DNA of 64,000 nt from assembly GCA_026004015.1 (NCBI GenBank), contig BPIH01000001.1, positions 80,398-144,397 of the forward strand, in the 5' to 3' direction. Below, one piece after another: positions 46,745 to 56,972 of the stretch; within the stretch, counting starts at the first letter, position 1, and each line of letters starts with the position of its first letter. Origin of the DNA: Chloroflexota bacterium. GTDB lineage: Bacteria; Chloroflexota; Limnocylindria; Limnocylindrales; CSP1-4. The notes beneath the pieces are model-generated. The model was not told where the DNA came from. It did no database searches and saw only the letters and a list, made by a program, of their open reading frames with translations. Made by a program: the position numbers and the translations under genes.

Positions 46745-48178
46745 ATGTTCCTCGATGAGGTGACCATCTTCGTCAAGGCCGGCTCCGGCGGCGACGGGGC
46801 GGCGACGTTCCGCCGCGAGGCCTTCGTCCCGCGGGGCGGACCCGATGGCGGCGACGGTGGTCGCGGTGGCTCGGTCTACCTCGAAGTCGACCCCGGACTG
46901 ACGACGCTCCGCGACTTCCAGTACCGGCACCACTTCCGGGCCGAGTCCGGCGGTCGGGGCGAGCGCCAGCGCCGTCACGGCAAGGCCGGCCAGGATCTCG
47001 TCCTCCGGGTGCCACCCGGGACGGCGGTCTACGACGCCGCGACCGGAGCCCTGCTCGCCGACCTCGTGGCGACGGGTCAGCGGGTGATGGTCGCCCGCGG
47101 GGGTCGGGGCGGCCTCGGCAACGTTCACTTCGCCACGGCCACCCACCAGGCGCCACGGCACGCCCAGAAGGGCGAGCCCGGCGAAGAGCGGACCCTCCGC
47201 CTCGAGCTCCGCCTCATCGCCGACGTCGGCCTCGTCGGTCTGCCGAACGCGGGCAAGTCGACCCTCCTCGCTGCCCTCACCGCCGCCCGGCCGAAGATCG
47301 CCCCGTATCCGTTCACGACCCTCGAGCCGAACCTCGGCGTCCTCGACCTCGGCGAGGACGATCCGCGGCGGCCGACGATCGCCGACGTCCCGGGCCTCAT
47401 CGAGGGAGCGAGCAGCGGGGCCGGCCTCGGGCACGCCTTCCTCCGCCACGTCGAGCGGACCCGCCTCCTCGTCCACGTCGTCGACGGTGCGGCTCGGGAC
47501 CCGGAGTGGGACTACGGCGTCATCCGGAGCGAGCTCGAGGCCTACGACCCCGAGCTCCTGCGCCGACCGATCCTCGTCGCCTTCAACAAGATCGATCTGC
47601 CCGACGCCGCTCGGGCCTGGCCGGCGTTCGAGGCCGCCCGGGAGCGGGAGGGCGTGCCCGTCGTCGCCATCTCCGCAGCCGTCGGGACCGGCCTCGAGGA
47701 GCTCCGGCGCCGGCTGGCCGACCTCCTGCCGCCGGCTGAGGTCCTCGCCGGGCCGCCCGAGCCGGCCGGCGTCGTCGTCCATCGCCTCGAGGCCGTCGGC
47801 GATGCCTTCGCCGTCGAGCGAGAGCCCGACGGCGCCTTCCGGGTTCGAGGTCGACGGATCGAGCGCCTGACGGCGATGACCGACTTCGAGAACGAGGAGT
47901 CCGCCGCCCGCTTCCAGCGCGATCTCGAGCGGCTCGGCATCGACGCCGAGCTCCGCCGACGCGGCATCGAACCCGGCGATGTCGTCCGCATCGGCCGCCT
48001 CGAGCTCGTCTGGGAGCCCGATGTCGGACCCGAGGCGGCGCTCGCGACGACGAGGCATCGACGGGCCGCCGGCGGGCCGACGGGGTCGAGCGGCGACGGG
48101 GCGGCGTCGGACGCCGGGACGGCAGGGGGCCGGATCCGGCACAGCCGTCGGCCCGCTCCGGGGGGCAGCGGCCGGTGA
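46745..48178 (+). CDS. obgE: GTPase ObgE/CgtA
   Basis: MFLDEVTIFVKAGSGGDGAATFRREAFVPRGGPDGGDGGRGGSVYLEVD...GLVGLPNAGKSTLLAALTAARPKIAPYPFTTLEPNLGV. Confidence 0.98.
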   Translation: MFLDEVTIFVKAGSGGDGAATFRREAFVPRGGPDGGDGGRGGSVYLEVDPGLTTLRDFQYRHHFRAESGGRGERQRRHGKAGQDLVLRVPPGTAVYDAATGALLADLVATGQRVMVARGGRGGLGNVHFATATHQAPRHAQKGEPGEERTLRLELRLIADVGLVGLPNAGKSTLLAALTAARPKIAPYPFTTLEPNLGVLDLGEDDPRRPTIADVPGLIEGASSGAGLGHAFLRHVERTRLLVHVVDGAARDPEWDYGVIRSELEAYDPELLRRPILVAFNKIDLPDAARAWPAFEAAREREGVPVVAISAAVGTGLEELRRRLADLLPPAEVLAGPPEPAGVVVHRLEAVGDAFAVEREPDGAFRVRGRRIERLTAMTDFENEESAARFQRDLERLGIDAELRRRGIEPGDVVRIGRLELVWEPDVGPEAALATTRHRRAAGGPTGSSGDGAASDAGTAGGRIRHSRRPAPGGSGR

Positions 48179-48954
48179 CCCGTCGGCTCGGCATCTTCGG
48201 CGGCACCTTCGATCCGATCCACTACGGCCACCTCGCCATCGCCGAGGAGGCCCGGGAGGCCTTCGCCCTCGAGCGAGTCCTCTTCGTGCCGGCGGGCGCC
48301 CCGCCGCACAAGCAGGACCGACCGACGAGTCCGGCCGTCCATCGGGCGGCCATGGTCGCGGCAGCCATCGCCGACAACCCGGCCTTCGAGCTCTCGCGCA
48401 TCGAGCTCGATCGACCGGGTCCCTCGTACACGGTCGACACGGTCCGGAGCCTCCGGGCCTCGGTGGCCGCCGACGACGGGGTCGAGCTCTGGTTCGTCCT
48501 TTCCGTCGAGGCGCTTCGTGAGCTGCCGACCTGGCACGAGCCGCTGGCCCTCGTCGGCCTCTGCCGCTTCGCCGTCGCTCCTCGACCAGGCGTGGCGCGG
48601 CCGTCGCGGCGCTGGCTCGTCGAGGCCCTCGGCACGGCCGAGCCCTTCGTCTTTCTCGACGGGCCCCACGTCGGCATTTCGGCCTCCGAGATCCGGGCGC
48701 GGGTGGCCGCGGGCCGGAGCATCCGCTACCTCGTGCCCCCGCCTGTGGCGGCGTACGTCGCGACCCACGGGCTGTACGCTGGACCGGAGTGGCGGAACGC
48801 CGCGGCGGTCGGCGGTCCCCGTCGGCGTCGACTCGCCGGTTCGGTGGTCGGCCGGCCGGGGGTCGATGTCGGCGAGCCGATCGACCGCGGACGGTCGCTG
48901 CCGGGAGGCCGGTCGGCCGGGAGCGGCTCGCTCGGCACCGGGGCACGGGGATAG
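48175..48954 (+). CDS. nadD: nicotinate-nucleotide adenylyltransferase, GTG start
   Basis: RLGIFGGTFDPIHYGHLAIAEEAREAFALERVLFVPAGAPPHKQ...GISASEIRARVAAGRSIRYLVPPPVAAYVATHGLY. Confidence 0.95.
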   Translation: MTRRLGIFGGTFDPIHYGHLAIAEEAREAFALERVLFVPAGAPPHKQDRPTSPAVHRAAMVAAAIADNPAFELSRIELDRPGPSYTVDTVRSLRASVAADDGVELWFVLSVEALRELPTWHEPLALVGLCRFAVAPRPGVARPSRRWLVEALGTAEPFVFLDGPHVGISASEIRARVAAGRSIRYLVPPPVAAYVATHGLYAGPEWRNAAAVGGPRRRRLAGSVVGRPGVDVGEPIDRGRSLPGGRSAGSGSLGTGARG

Positions 48955-48965
48955 CGGATACGGGC

Positions 48966-49550
48966 GTGATCGACGAGGGGACCGACGACGTGATCGACGA
49001 CAGCGAGGCCGGGGCGATGGGGCCGTCGGCGCAGGAGGACGGAGTGCGGGACGACGAGCGAGGAGCGGCCGGGCAGGACCGAGAGCCGCGAGCGCCGGGG
49101 ACGGAGGTGCCCGGGACGGGAGTGGACGAGTCGGGCCGACAGGCACCCGAGCTTCCCCGCCCTGACGGTCTTCCCGGCCGGCTCGAGCCCGCCCCGGCCG
49201 GCGCTCGACTGCCCCTCGAGATGGCGCGGCGGATCGTCGAGCTGGCCGAGGACAAGAAGGCGGCCGACATCGTCCTCCTCGAGCTCGGTTCCCTCACGAC
49301 CCTCGCCGACTACTTCGTCATCTGCTCCGGCGGTTCCGAGCGTCAGCTCGACGCCATCGCCGACGCCATCGTCGAAGGCCTCGCCGCCGAGGGGACGGAG
49401 CCGATCGGACGGGAGGGGACCGCCGCCTCGCACTGGATCCTCCTCGACTACGGTGCGGTCGTCGTCCACGTCCTGGCGCCGCCCGAGCGGGACTACTACC
49501 AGCTCGAGCGCCACTGGTCCCGGGCGCGGACGATCCTTCGGGTCCAGTAG
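48966..49550 (+). CDS. rsfS: ribosome silencing factor RsfS with acidic N-terminal extension, GTG start (uncertain)
   Basis: RIVELAEDKKAADIVLLELGSLTTLADYFVICSGGSERQLDAIADAIVEGL...ASHWILLDYGAVVVHVLAPPERDYYQLERHW. Confidence 0.92.
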   Translation: MIDEGTDDVIDDSEAGAMGPSAQEDGVRDDERGAAGQDREPRAPGTEVPGTGVDESGRQAPELPRPDGLPGRLEPAPAGARLPLEMARRIVELAEDKKAADIVLLELGSLTTLADYFVICSGGSERQLDAIADAIVEGLAAEGTEPIGREGTAASHWILLDYGAVVVHVLAPPERDYYQLERHWSRARTILRVQ

Positions 49551-49818
49551 GGGGTCCAGCACGGAGCCCCGGAAGGGGGTCCGGCGGCCGGGTCGTTCCG
49601 GAGCGCGGAGCCGTCCGGGCCTCGGCGACGACGCTCCGGACCGGGCGACGGAGGGGTCGCCTCGAGCGGCGCCTCCCGCAATCGACGCACCGGGCCTGGC
49701 GCCGAGTACCCTTCGGCGCTCGGTACCGACGGGTCATGGGCGCGGCCTCCCCGGCTGCCTAGGATGCGGCCAGATCGAGCGTCACCGACGCTCACCAGCG
49801 AGGCCCACGACAACCGAG

Positions 49819-50073
49819 ATGCCCAGCCCGAACGAGCGCTGTCCGCGCTGCTTCCGCCGCCTCATCGTCAGCCGCTTCGACACGACCTTCCGGCTGCCGG
49901 ATCGGACGGAGCGGCTCTGCTTCGGGATCCCGGGCGGGCTCTGCGAGGCCTGCTCGCAGCTCTACATCGAGCCCGAGCTCCTCGAGCTCCTCGACCTCGG
50001 CGAGGCGCGGTGCGTCTTCGCCATCGAGAGCGATCTCGTCCTCCAGGAGGAGGCCTGGTCGAGCGCCGAGTAG
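49819..50073 (+). CDS. small YgiT-like zinc-finger protein
   Basis: MPSPNERCPRCFRRLIVSRFDTTFRLPDRTERLCFGIPGGLCEACSQLYIEPELLELL (CxxC...CxxC). Confidence 0.7.
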   Translation: MPSPNERCPRCFRRLIVSRFDTTFRLPDRTERLCFGIPGGLCEACSQLYIEPELLELLDLGEARCVFAIESDLVLQEEAWSSAE

Positions 50074-50205
50074 CGCCACGACCCTCCCTTCGGTCGACCC
50101 ACCGCCGGTCGAACCCGCCCTCGCCCGGCAGATCGGTCCGCCCGCCGTCGCCGTCGCCCGCCGCCGGTCGTCCGTCGGGGTCGACCGCCGCCCTCACCGG
50201 GCGAT

Positions 50206-51319
50206 CTATGCCCCGAACTCACCCACCGCCGAACCCCGTGATCCGGCACTGACGCCACGCCCCGTCGTCGACCCGCCGCGCGGGGCGACGGCGTCGAGGA
50301 GCCAGAGGGCGACGGCCAGTCGCCGCTGTCGTTCCGTCGCCGGCGGGACGTTCTTGAAGCGGAGGTCGAGGGCGAGGAGGGCCTCGAGGGCCGCCTCGAG
50401 CTCGCCGAGGCTCCAGCGGGCGGCCTGCTCGGCGAGGCGCTGGGCTCGGTAGGGCTTCAGCTTCAGCTGTCGGACGAGGCCGGCGGCCGTCGCTCCGGCA
50501 TCGAGGGCGGCCTTCACCTCGACGAGCTCTCGGAGCCGTCGGTGGAGCTGGGCGATGAGGAGCGGCGGCGGCGTCTCCTCGACGAGCCGATCGAGGAGGA
50601 CGAGGGCGCCGGGCCGCGTCGCCGAGCCGCGAACCCGTCGCTCGGCGACGGCGTCGAGGGCCGCCCAGGTCGAGGTCGGGATCGCCTCGGCGACGAGGGC
50701 GCGGACGTCCTCGACCCGGACCGGCTCCGAGCCGCGGTAGTGACCGAGCTTGTCGAGTTCGAGGCTCGCCAGGCGGGCCATGCCGCGCCGATCGACGTCG
50801 CCCTCCTTGACGAAGGCGCCGACCCGGGCCGCCAGCTCGGTCGCCGCGGCCGGCTCGAGGCGGATGCCGCGCTCCCGGGCCCGCTCGAGGAGCCAGCTCG
50901 TCATCGCTCCCGCGGTCCGCGCCCGGAGCTCCTTCGTCTCGCCGCCCCGGGCGGCGACCGCCGTCCGGAGGGCCTCGAGGACCGCCGACGGCCGGCTCCC
51001 GGGTGCTCCGGAGGTCGAGGATGGCGAGGGCGTTGCCGGGGGCGACGCTGTCGAGGAGCCGATCGATGCGGCTGGCGCGGCGGGCGGGCGAGCGGTCGGC
51101 GACGAGCTGCCCGGCCTCGCGGACGATGGCGATGGTGCCGCCGTCGAAGAGGGCCGCCGAGCCGAGGCGGGCGGCGACCTCGTCGAGGGCCTGCTCCGCT
51201 CCCGAGACTCGCCACCGTTCGAGGGGCGGGCCGCTCCCGGCGACCCGTCGGGCCAGCGCCGCGGCCGCCTCCTCGAGGGCGTACTCGTCGTCGCCGCTGT
51301 AGAAGCCGATCGGCACCAT
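50206..51319 (-). CDS. holA: DNA polymerase III delta subunit, frameshift near 50990
   Basis: MVPIGFYSGDDEYALEEAAAALARRV...LFDGGTIAIVREAGQLV...NALAILDL; C-term half WLLERARERGIRLEPAAATELAARVGAFVKEGDVDRRGMARLASLELDKLGHY. Confidence 0.8.
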
Positions 51320-51758
51320 CGACAGGCCGCCTGGCGCCTCGCCCGCCTCGTTCCGGCGGCCGGCCACTCGAGCCGCCGACCGCGCCCCGTCGGAGCCGGT
51401 CACGGCGTCACCTCGGCGAGCCATCCGTCGGGGCGGTCCGCGCGGCGGGCTGGCCGTCGGGCCGAGCGTCGGTCGGGCGGAGTGGCCGCGCCCGTAACGG
51501 GCACGGGCCGTCGGACGAAGGCGATCCGGACCGGGCCGGGCCCGGCTCCCGCAGGCCGCGACCGGCGCACCCGACGCGTGGCGAGGGGCTCGGGCCGCCG
51601 CTCGGGGCGCCACCCGCCGGCGGTGGTCGTCGATCGTCGGATCGGCCGGCCCGCGGAAGTCCATCGAGGCGATCGTACCCGATCCCGGCCGTGATCCCGG
51701 CCCCGGGCCAGGGAGAGGGGAGGTGCCGCTTCGAGCCGGAGCGGCGCGTGGGCGAGTC

Positions 51759-54251
51759 CTACGGACGCCGATGGGGAGGGGCCGGGCACGCCGCCGGGGG
51801 AGGGCGCCGGCACGAGCGGAGCGCCGATCGGTGGCGCCGCCGAGCGCCGGTCTCTCGTCGGAGCGGCTGCCTCGGACCTCGATCCAGGTCGCCGACGGTG
51901 CGCACCCCGGCCGCCGAGTGGACCTCCATGGCGCCGGGGCGGAAGACGATCTCGACGCTGCCGTCCTCGTCGGTTCGGAGAACCGCGGCGCCCGCGGCAC
52001 GGAGCCGCTCGAGGGTCTCCGGCGCCGGGTGGCCGTACGGATTGTCGGCCCCGACCGAGATGACGGCGAGACTCGGGCGGGTCGCTTCGAGGAGCCCGGC
52101 CGTCGTCGCCGTCCGGCTCCCGTGGTGGGGGACCTTCAGGAGGTCGAGCCGGGGCAGGCCCCGAGCGACGAGCTCCGGATCGACCCCCTCCTCGATGTCC
52201 CCGCTCAGGAGGAAGCGGTGCCCGACGGCCGTTCCGAGGAGGACGAGGGAGGCGTCGTTGACCTCGCTTCCCGAGTCGGGGGCGATCGCCGGCACCGTGC
52301 CGGCCACGGGCCAGAGGACGTCGAGGGTCACGCCGTCGACGGCGAGGCGGTCGCCGGCGGCCGCGACGACGGCCCGGCGGTCACCGACGAGGAGCTCGGC
52401 CAGGGTCGTCGCCGCGGGTCCCGTCCCCGCCATCCCGTTCGTCAGGATGGCGCCGACCCGGTAGCGGGTCAGGAGGGTCGGCAAGCCGGCGACGTGGTCT
52501 TCGTGGGGGTGGCTCACCACGACGACGTCGAGCCGGCGGTCCCAGGGCGGGAGCCGGGCGTCGAGGAGACGGAGGAGGCGACCCGGATCCGGCCCGCCGT
52601 CGACGAGGAGCCGGCCGCCGCGGCCGCCCTCGACGAGGATGGCGTCTCCCTGCCCGACGTCGAAGACGACGACGATCGGATCGCCGCCCGGTCGATAGGC
52701 GGCGGCGAGGAGAACGGCGAGGACCGGAACGACGAGGATCGCGGCCGGCTTGCGCCAACGGCCGCGACCCGCACCCGGCGTGCGACCCGGTCGGGCTCGT
52801 CCGCCACCGCCGCCAGCGGCCTGACGGAGCGCCGCCTCGGACCCGCGTCGCCCTCGAGCGAGGCCGACGACGGCCAGCGCCGCAGCCCCCGCGACGACGG
52901 CTCCGGTGGGCTCGGGAACGGCCAGGCTCGCGAAGGGCAGCCCGGCGGCGAGGTCCGCGGTCGTGACGATGACCCGGAGGACGAGCCAGGCCGGCATGGC
53001 GGCCACCGTCGCGGCGAGGGGTCCGACGGCGCCGACGAAGGGAGCGACGACGCCGGACAGGAGCCCGCCGACGAGGGCGATGCCGGCCAGGCCCATGGCG
53101 ATGGGGACGAGGGGAACGACCACGAGGTTCGCCAGCGGGGCGACGAGGGAGACTCCGGCCGAAGGCGGCGACGACGATCGGCAGGGTGGCGAGCTGGGCC
53201 GCCAGCGACACCCCGACGACCTCGGTCAGCCAGGCCGGCAACCGTCGGCCCGTGAGGACGGCGAGGCCCTCCGCGAAGGGCGTGCCCCAGCGGATGAGCC
53301 CGGCCGTGGCCGCGACCGAGAGTTGGAAGCCCGGCTCGGTCGCCCAGGCGGGGTCGATGACGAGAAGGCCGCAGACGGCCGCGGCGAGGGCCGCCGAGGC
53401 CCGGGTCGACCGCCCCGAGAGGCCGACGAGGAGGACGACGAGGGCCATCGTCGCCGCCCGAGACGACCGAGGCCGACGGTCCCACGAAGGCGACGTAGGC
53501 GACGACGGCGGCGATCGTCAGCCAGGCCCGGCGGGACTCGTCCCGCTCGGCGGGCCAGGGTGGCGACCGCGGCACCGACGATGGCGATGTTCCAGCCCGA
53601 GATGGCGACGATGTGGCTGAGCCCGGCCGTCGCGAAATCGGCGGCGACGCCCCGATCGACCCGCTCCCGGAGACCGACGAGGATCCCGGCCGCCAGACCG
53701 GCTTCGGGCTCGGGGATCGTGCGGGCGAGGGCATCGGCGGCGGCCGTCCGGGCGGTGGCGAGGAGCGCCGCAGGCGACTCCCGTCGTCCCATGCGCTCGG
53801 ACGTCTGGGCGGTCGCCGAGCCGGCCAGGCCACTCCGGCGGAGGTAGTCGCCGTAGGCGGTCGGCGGCGGCAGCTCGAGCCGACCGTCGAAGCGGATGAC
53901 GTCGGCCGGTCCGAGCCGCGGCTCGGGCGGGAGGTCGAGGAGGACGGCCGGGCCGTCGGGCTCGAGAGAGACGACGACCCGCTGGCGGCCGTCCCGCGAC
54001 GAGCCGACGGCCTCGACGACGCCGACCCACGGTCCGTCGCCTGTCGGCAGCGGTGGAGTCGGGGCCTCGGCCCCGAGGGCCGTCCGCCCGAGGGCGAGCC
54101 CCACGCCGAGGAAGACGAGCCCGACCCGCCCGAGATCCCTGGCCCCCGGCCGGGCGACGAGGCAGAGAAGCCCTCCCCCGAGCCAGCCGACGGCGACGAG
54201 CAGGGCGGCCGGCCTTCGCCCCGGCGCCGAGCGACTCGACCGCGACGGCAC
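51759..54251 (-). CDS. comEC: ComEC/Rec2 competence DNA-uptake channel, at least three apparent frameshifts between about 53165 and 53550
   Basis: ADFATAGLSHIVAISGWNIAIVGAAV; GFQLSVAATAGLIRWG; C-term MBL VVFDVGQGDAILVEGGRGGRLLVDGG...VVVSHPHEDHVAGLPTLL...LLKVPHHGSRTA. Confidence 0.92.
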
Positions 54252-54306
54252 CGCCGAAGAGACCGACGAGCGAGCCAGCCGAGACGGGGCACCGTCGACC
54301 CGAGGC

Positions 54307-55026
54307 TCAACGGACCGTGACGAGGGCCCGGATCTTCTCGAAGGTCGCCGGCCCGACGAGCTTCCGGGTCCGGAGGTCGTCGACCGACCGGAACGGGGCC
54401 TCCTGGCGGGCGGCGACGATCTTGCCCGCGGTCACCGGTCCGATCCCCGGCAGCGCCTCGAGTTCGGCCGTCGTCGCCCGGTTGAGGTCGAGGAGGTCGG
54501 TCGTCGCCAGGGCATCGCCGTCGGTCGGCAGCCCGGGACTCGTGGGCGGGTCGTCCCGGGCGGGCACCCGGACCTGGTCGCCGTCGGCGAGGCGGGCCGC
54601 CAGGTTCAGCTCCCGGGCGACGCGCTCGGTGTCGACCCGGGGTCCGAATCCGCCGGCGGCCGCGATGGCATCGGCGACCCGGCTCCCGGGCGGCAGCCGG
54701 ACGATGCCCGGTCGGCGGACGGCACCGCCGACGTCGACGACGATGTCGTCGGCCCCAGGGTCTGGATCGGCGCTCGCCGAGGCCGTGTCCCCGCTCGCCG
54801 CCGTCGTGGCGACCCGAACGGCCGGTTCGCTCGAGCCGGCGAGAACGAAGGCGCCGCCGGCGAGGACAACCGCCAGGGCGACAGCGAGGGCGAGGAGCCA
54901 GCGGTCGCGCTGGTTCGTCGGTGGTCCGTTCTCCGACCAGAGGCTCGGTGTCTGCCCTCGGTTCGATGCCGTCGCCGATGCCCCCTCGAGGACGCGCCAG
55001 GGCGGGGGCTGCTCGCGCCCGGTCAT
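54307..55026 (-). CDS. comEA: ComEA-like SLBB/helix-hairpin-helix DNA-binding protein
   Basis: MTGREQPPPWRVLEG...LLALAVALAVVLAGGAFVLA...VVDVGGAVRRPGIVRLPPGSRVADAIAAAGGF...LDLNRATTAELEALPGIGPVTAGKIVAARQE. Confidence 0.93.
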   Translation of the reverse strand: MTGREQPPPWRVLEGASATASNRGQTPSLWSENGPPTNQRDRWLLALAVALAVVLAGGAFVLAGSSEPAVRVATTAASGDTASASADPDPGADDIVVDVGGAVRRPGIVRLPPGSRVADAIAAAGGFGPRVDTERVARELNLAARLADGDQVRVPARDDPPTSPGLPTDGDALATTDLLDLNRATTAELEALPGIGPVTAGKIVAARQEAPFRSVDDLRTRKLVGPATFEKIRALVTVR

Positions 55027-55221
55027 GTCGGTACCCTCCCGGCGGGTTCGAGGCCCCGGCGGGAGGGCCGATGGTCGAGCAGCGTGAGAGACGTCCGACC
55101 GCGGCGGGGGCACGACCGCTGCGGGCGGACGTCACGGCGCCAACGCTACTCGGGCCCGCTTAGCAACGACTTATCTGCAGCCGACGCCCGATCAGCGTCG
55201 GGTCCCTCGGGCCGGCCTCGC

Positions 55222-55647
55222 TCAGAGGCGCTCCCAGTCGACCCAGCGGTCGCCATCCCAGTAGCGGTGCCAGATCCGGCCGTCCCGGCCCGGGGCGAAG
55301 ACGTCGATCCGGTCGGCACCCCAGGCCGAGGCGGCGGGTTGGCCGTCCGGGTCGAGGTCGCCGCCGAGGCTCTCCCAAGGGTGCCAGGTCGCCCTGTCCC
55401 AGTACCGGTTCCAGAGCTGGCCGTCGGGGAAGATGGCGAAGACCTCGAGCTCGCCCGGCGCCCAGGCGGTGACCGCCGGGCCGGAGGCGAGGGACCCCCC
55501 GAGGGACTCGGCCGGCGACCACTGTCCACCGTCGCCGACGCGATGCCAGAGGGACCCGTCGGCATCGACCCAGAAGAGATCGATCCGGCCCTCCGCCGGC
55601 GAGACTGCTGCCACTCGCGTCACCCTACCGCCCTCCATCGCTCCCAT
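55222..55647 (-). CDS. small PLL/fucolectin-like beta-propeller repeat protein
   Basis: Repeats: RIDLFWVDADGSLWHRVGDGGQWSPAESLGG / ELEVFAIFPDGQLWNRYWDRATWHPWESLGG / RIDVFAPGRDGRIWHRYWDGDRWVDWERL. Confidence 0.75.
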   Translation of the reverse strand: MGAMEGGRVTRVAAVSPAEGRIDLFWVDADGSLWHRVGDGGQWSPAESLGGSLASGPAVTAWAPGELEVFAIFPDGQLWNRYWDRATWHPWESLGGDLDPDGQPAASAWGADRIDVFAPGRDGRIWHRYWDGDRWVDWERL

Positions 55648-55840
55648 GCCGTTCGTTGCCCTTCGGCGGCCGCCGCGACCGTCGATCCGCGGCCCTGCCG
55701 GCCGGGGGCTCCGGCATCGTCTCTCGATCGCCGCGTCGAGATCGCCACCGCGCCACCCGCGTCGCGAAGCGCTCGGCTTCGGCGGTCCGAAGTCGTTCGG
55801 CGATGGTCAGCCGGACGAGCCGGTCCTGATCCCACATCAT
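55625..55840 (-). CDS. small basic hypothetical protein, start overlapping the upstream stop
   Basis: MMWDQDRLVRLTIAERLRTAEAERFATRVARWRSRRGDRETM... Confidence 0.4.
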   Translation of the reverse strand: MMWDQDRLVRLTIAERLRTAEAERFATRVARWRSRRGDRETMPEPPAGRAADRRSRRPPKGNERHGSDGGR

Positions 55841-56007
55841 CGGTCATCCATCCATCGCCGGCCGGTCCTACCGATCGGCTGTCGTCGCTCGCTTGTGTCG
55901 AGCGGTCGGACATCCGGACTCCAGTCGAACAGGCCGAGCTCGACGAGGGCGACGAGTGCCCCCAGCGCGGCCACGACGATGACGAACCCCACGACCCCTT
56001 CGCCCAT
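55837..56007 (-). CDS. 56-aa membrane-anchored hypothetical protein
   Basis: MGEGVVGFVIVVAALGALVALVELGLFDWSPDVRPLDTSERRQPIGRTGRRWMDDR* read directly on the minus strand; absent from the ORF track. Confidence 0.5.
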   Translation of the reverse strand: MGEGVVGFVIVVAALGALVALVELGLFDWSPDVRPLDTSERRQPIGRTGRRWMDDR

Positions 56008-56021
56008 GACGCTGCCTCCGA

Positions 56022-56101
56022 GTAACTGGTTCAGCCGTTCTACCGGTTACCGACATCGTAACCGCTTGCGGATAACCTGTCAAGGGGTGTATTGTGGTTA
56101 C
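56022..56101. promoter_or_regulatory. cluster of GTAACYG half-sites around a divergent promoter
   Basis: GTAACTG 56022, CGGTTAC 56044-56050, GTAACCG 56058, TGGTTAC 56095-56101; -10-like TATTGT 56090-56095 is 6 nt from the CGNR ATG. Confidence 0.55.
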
Positions 56102-56797
56102 ATGCAGCTCCGGCTCCTCGGAGGCCAGCGGCGCCCCGCCCTCCAGGACACGATCGACTTCATCAACACCCTCGAGCACTCGCGTCGAGGCGACATCGAG
56201 CACCTGCCGACGCTCGCGGCGGCGCTCGACTGGCTCGACGGGCGCGGGCTCGTCGCCGCGGACGTCGCGGCGGGCCTCGCCGGAGCCGTCGGGCAGGGCG
56301 TCACCGAGGGCGTCGCCGGAGCCGCGACCGACCCCGCCGACGCGGCCGCGCCGGATGCCGAAGGGACCGTTCTCGCCGCCCTCCGAAGAGCTCGAGCCGC
56401 CTTCCGGGCCGTCGTCGACGCCATCGTCGAGCGGCGACCGCCGGACGAGGCGGCCCTCGCCGAGGTGAACCGGCTCCTTGCCGGTCAGCCGGCTCCCGTC
56501 CTCGTCGCTGTCCCGGACGGGGTCGTCGTCGCCGAGCGGCCGGCTCCCAATCCCTTCGATGCCGCCCTCGCTCGCCTCGCCGAGCCGATCGTCGAGCTCG
56601 TCGAGTCTGGAGAGCGCGAGCGACTCCGGACCTGCGCCAATCCGTCGTGCCGGTGGGTCTTCTTCGACGAATCGCGGCCCGGCCGCCGCCGCTGGTGCGA
56701 GATGGCGACCTGCGGGAACCGGGCGAAGGCCGCTCGCCACCGGGCCCGACGGGCGTCACGGTCCAAAGGCGCCGACCCGGTGGTCGGAGGGGTCTGA
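56102..56797 (+). CDS. CGNR zinc-finger domain regulator
   Basis: LQDTIDFINTLEHSR...DWLDGRGL...RTCANPSCRWVFFDESRPGRRRWCEMATCGNRAKAARHRAR. Confidence 0.95.
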   Translation: MQLRLLGGQRRPALQDTIDFINTLEHSRRGDIEHLPTLAAALDWLDGRGLVAADVAAGLAGAVGQGVTEGVAGAATDPADAAAPDAEGTVLAALRRARAAFRAVVDAIVERRPPDEAALAEVNRLLAGQPAPVLVAVPDGVVVAERPAPNPFDAALARLAEPIVELVESGERERLRTCANPSCRWVFFDESRPGRRRWCEMATCGNRAKAARHRARRASRSKGADPVVGGV

Positions 56798-56907
56798 GGG
56801 CAGTCCGGGCGCTGGCTCCGGACGACTCCGGACGACTCCTGGCGCCCGCTCCGGGGAGCGACTGCGGCGGGCGGCTCCGGGTGTCAGCCCGGGCGACGGC
56901 CCCGGCC

Positions 56908-56970
56908 CGGTCCCAGGGCTCGCGCCCCCGGCCCCAGGGCTCCCGACCCAGGCCCCAGGGCCCCGACCCC
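56908..56970. repeat. three 21-bp tandem repeats
   Basis: CGGTCCCAGGGCTCGCGCCCC / CGGCCCCAGGGCTCCCGACCC / AGGCCCCAGGGCCCCGACCCC. Confidence 0.8.
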
Positions 56971-56972
56971 GA

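Noticed and set aside
51320-51758. ORF 51400..51813 (-) between holA and comEC
   Set aside because: Low-complexity Arg/Pro-rich translation with no motif; more likely the intergenic leader of holA.
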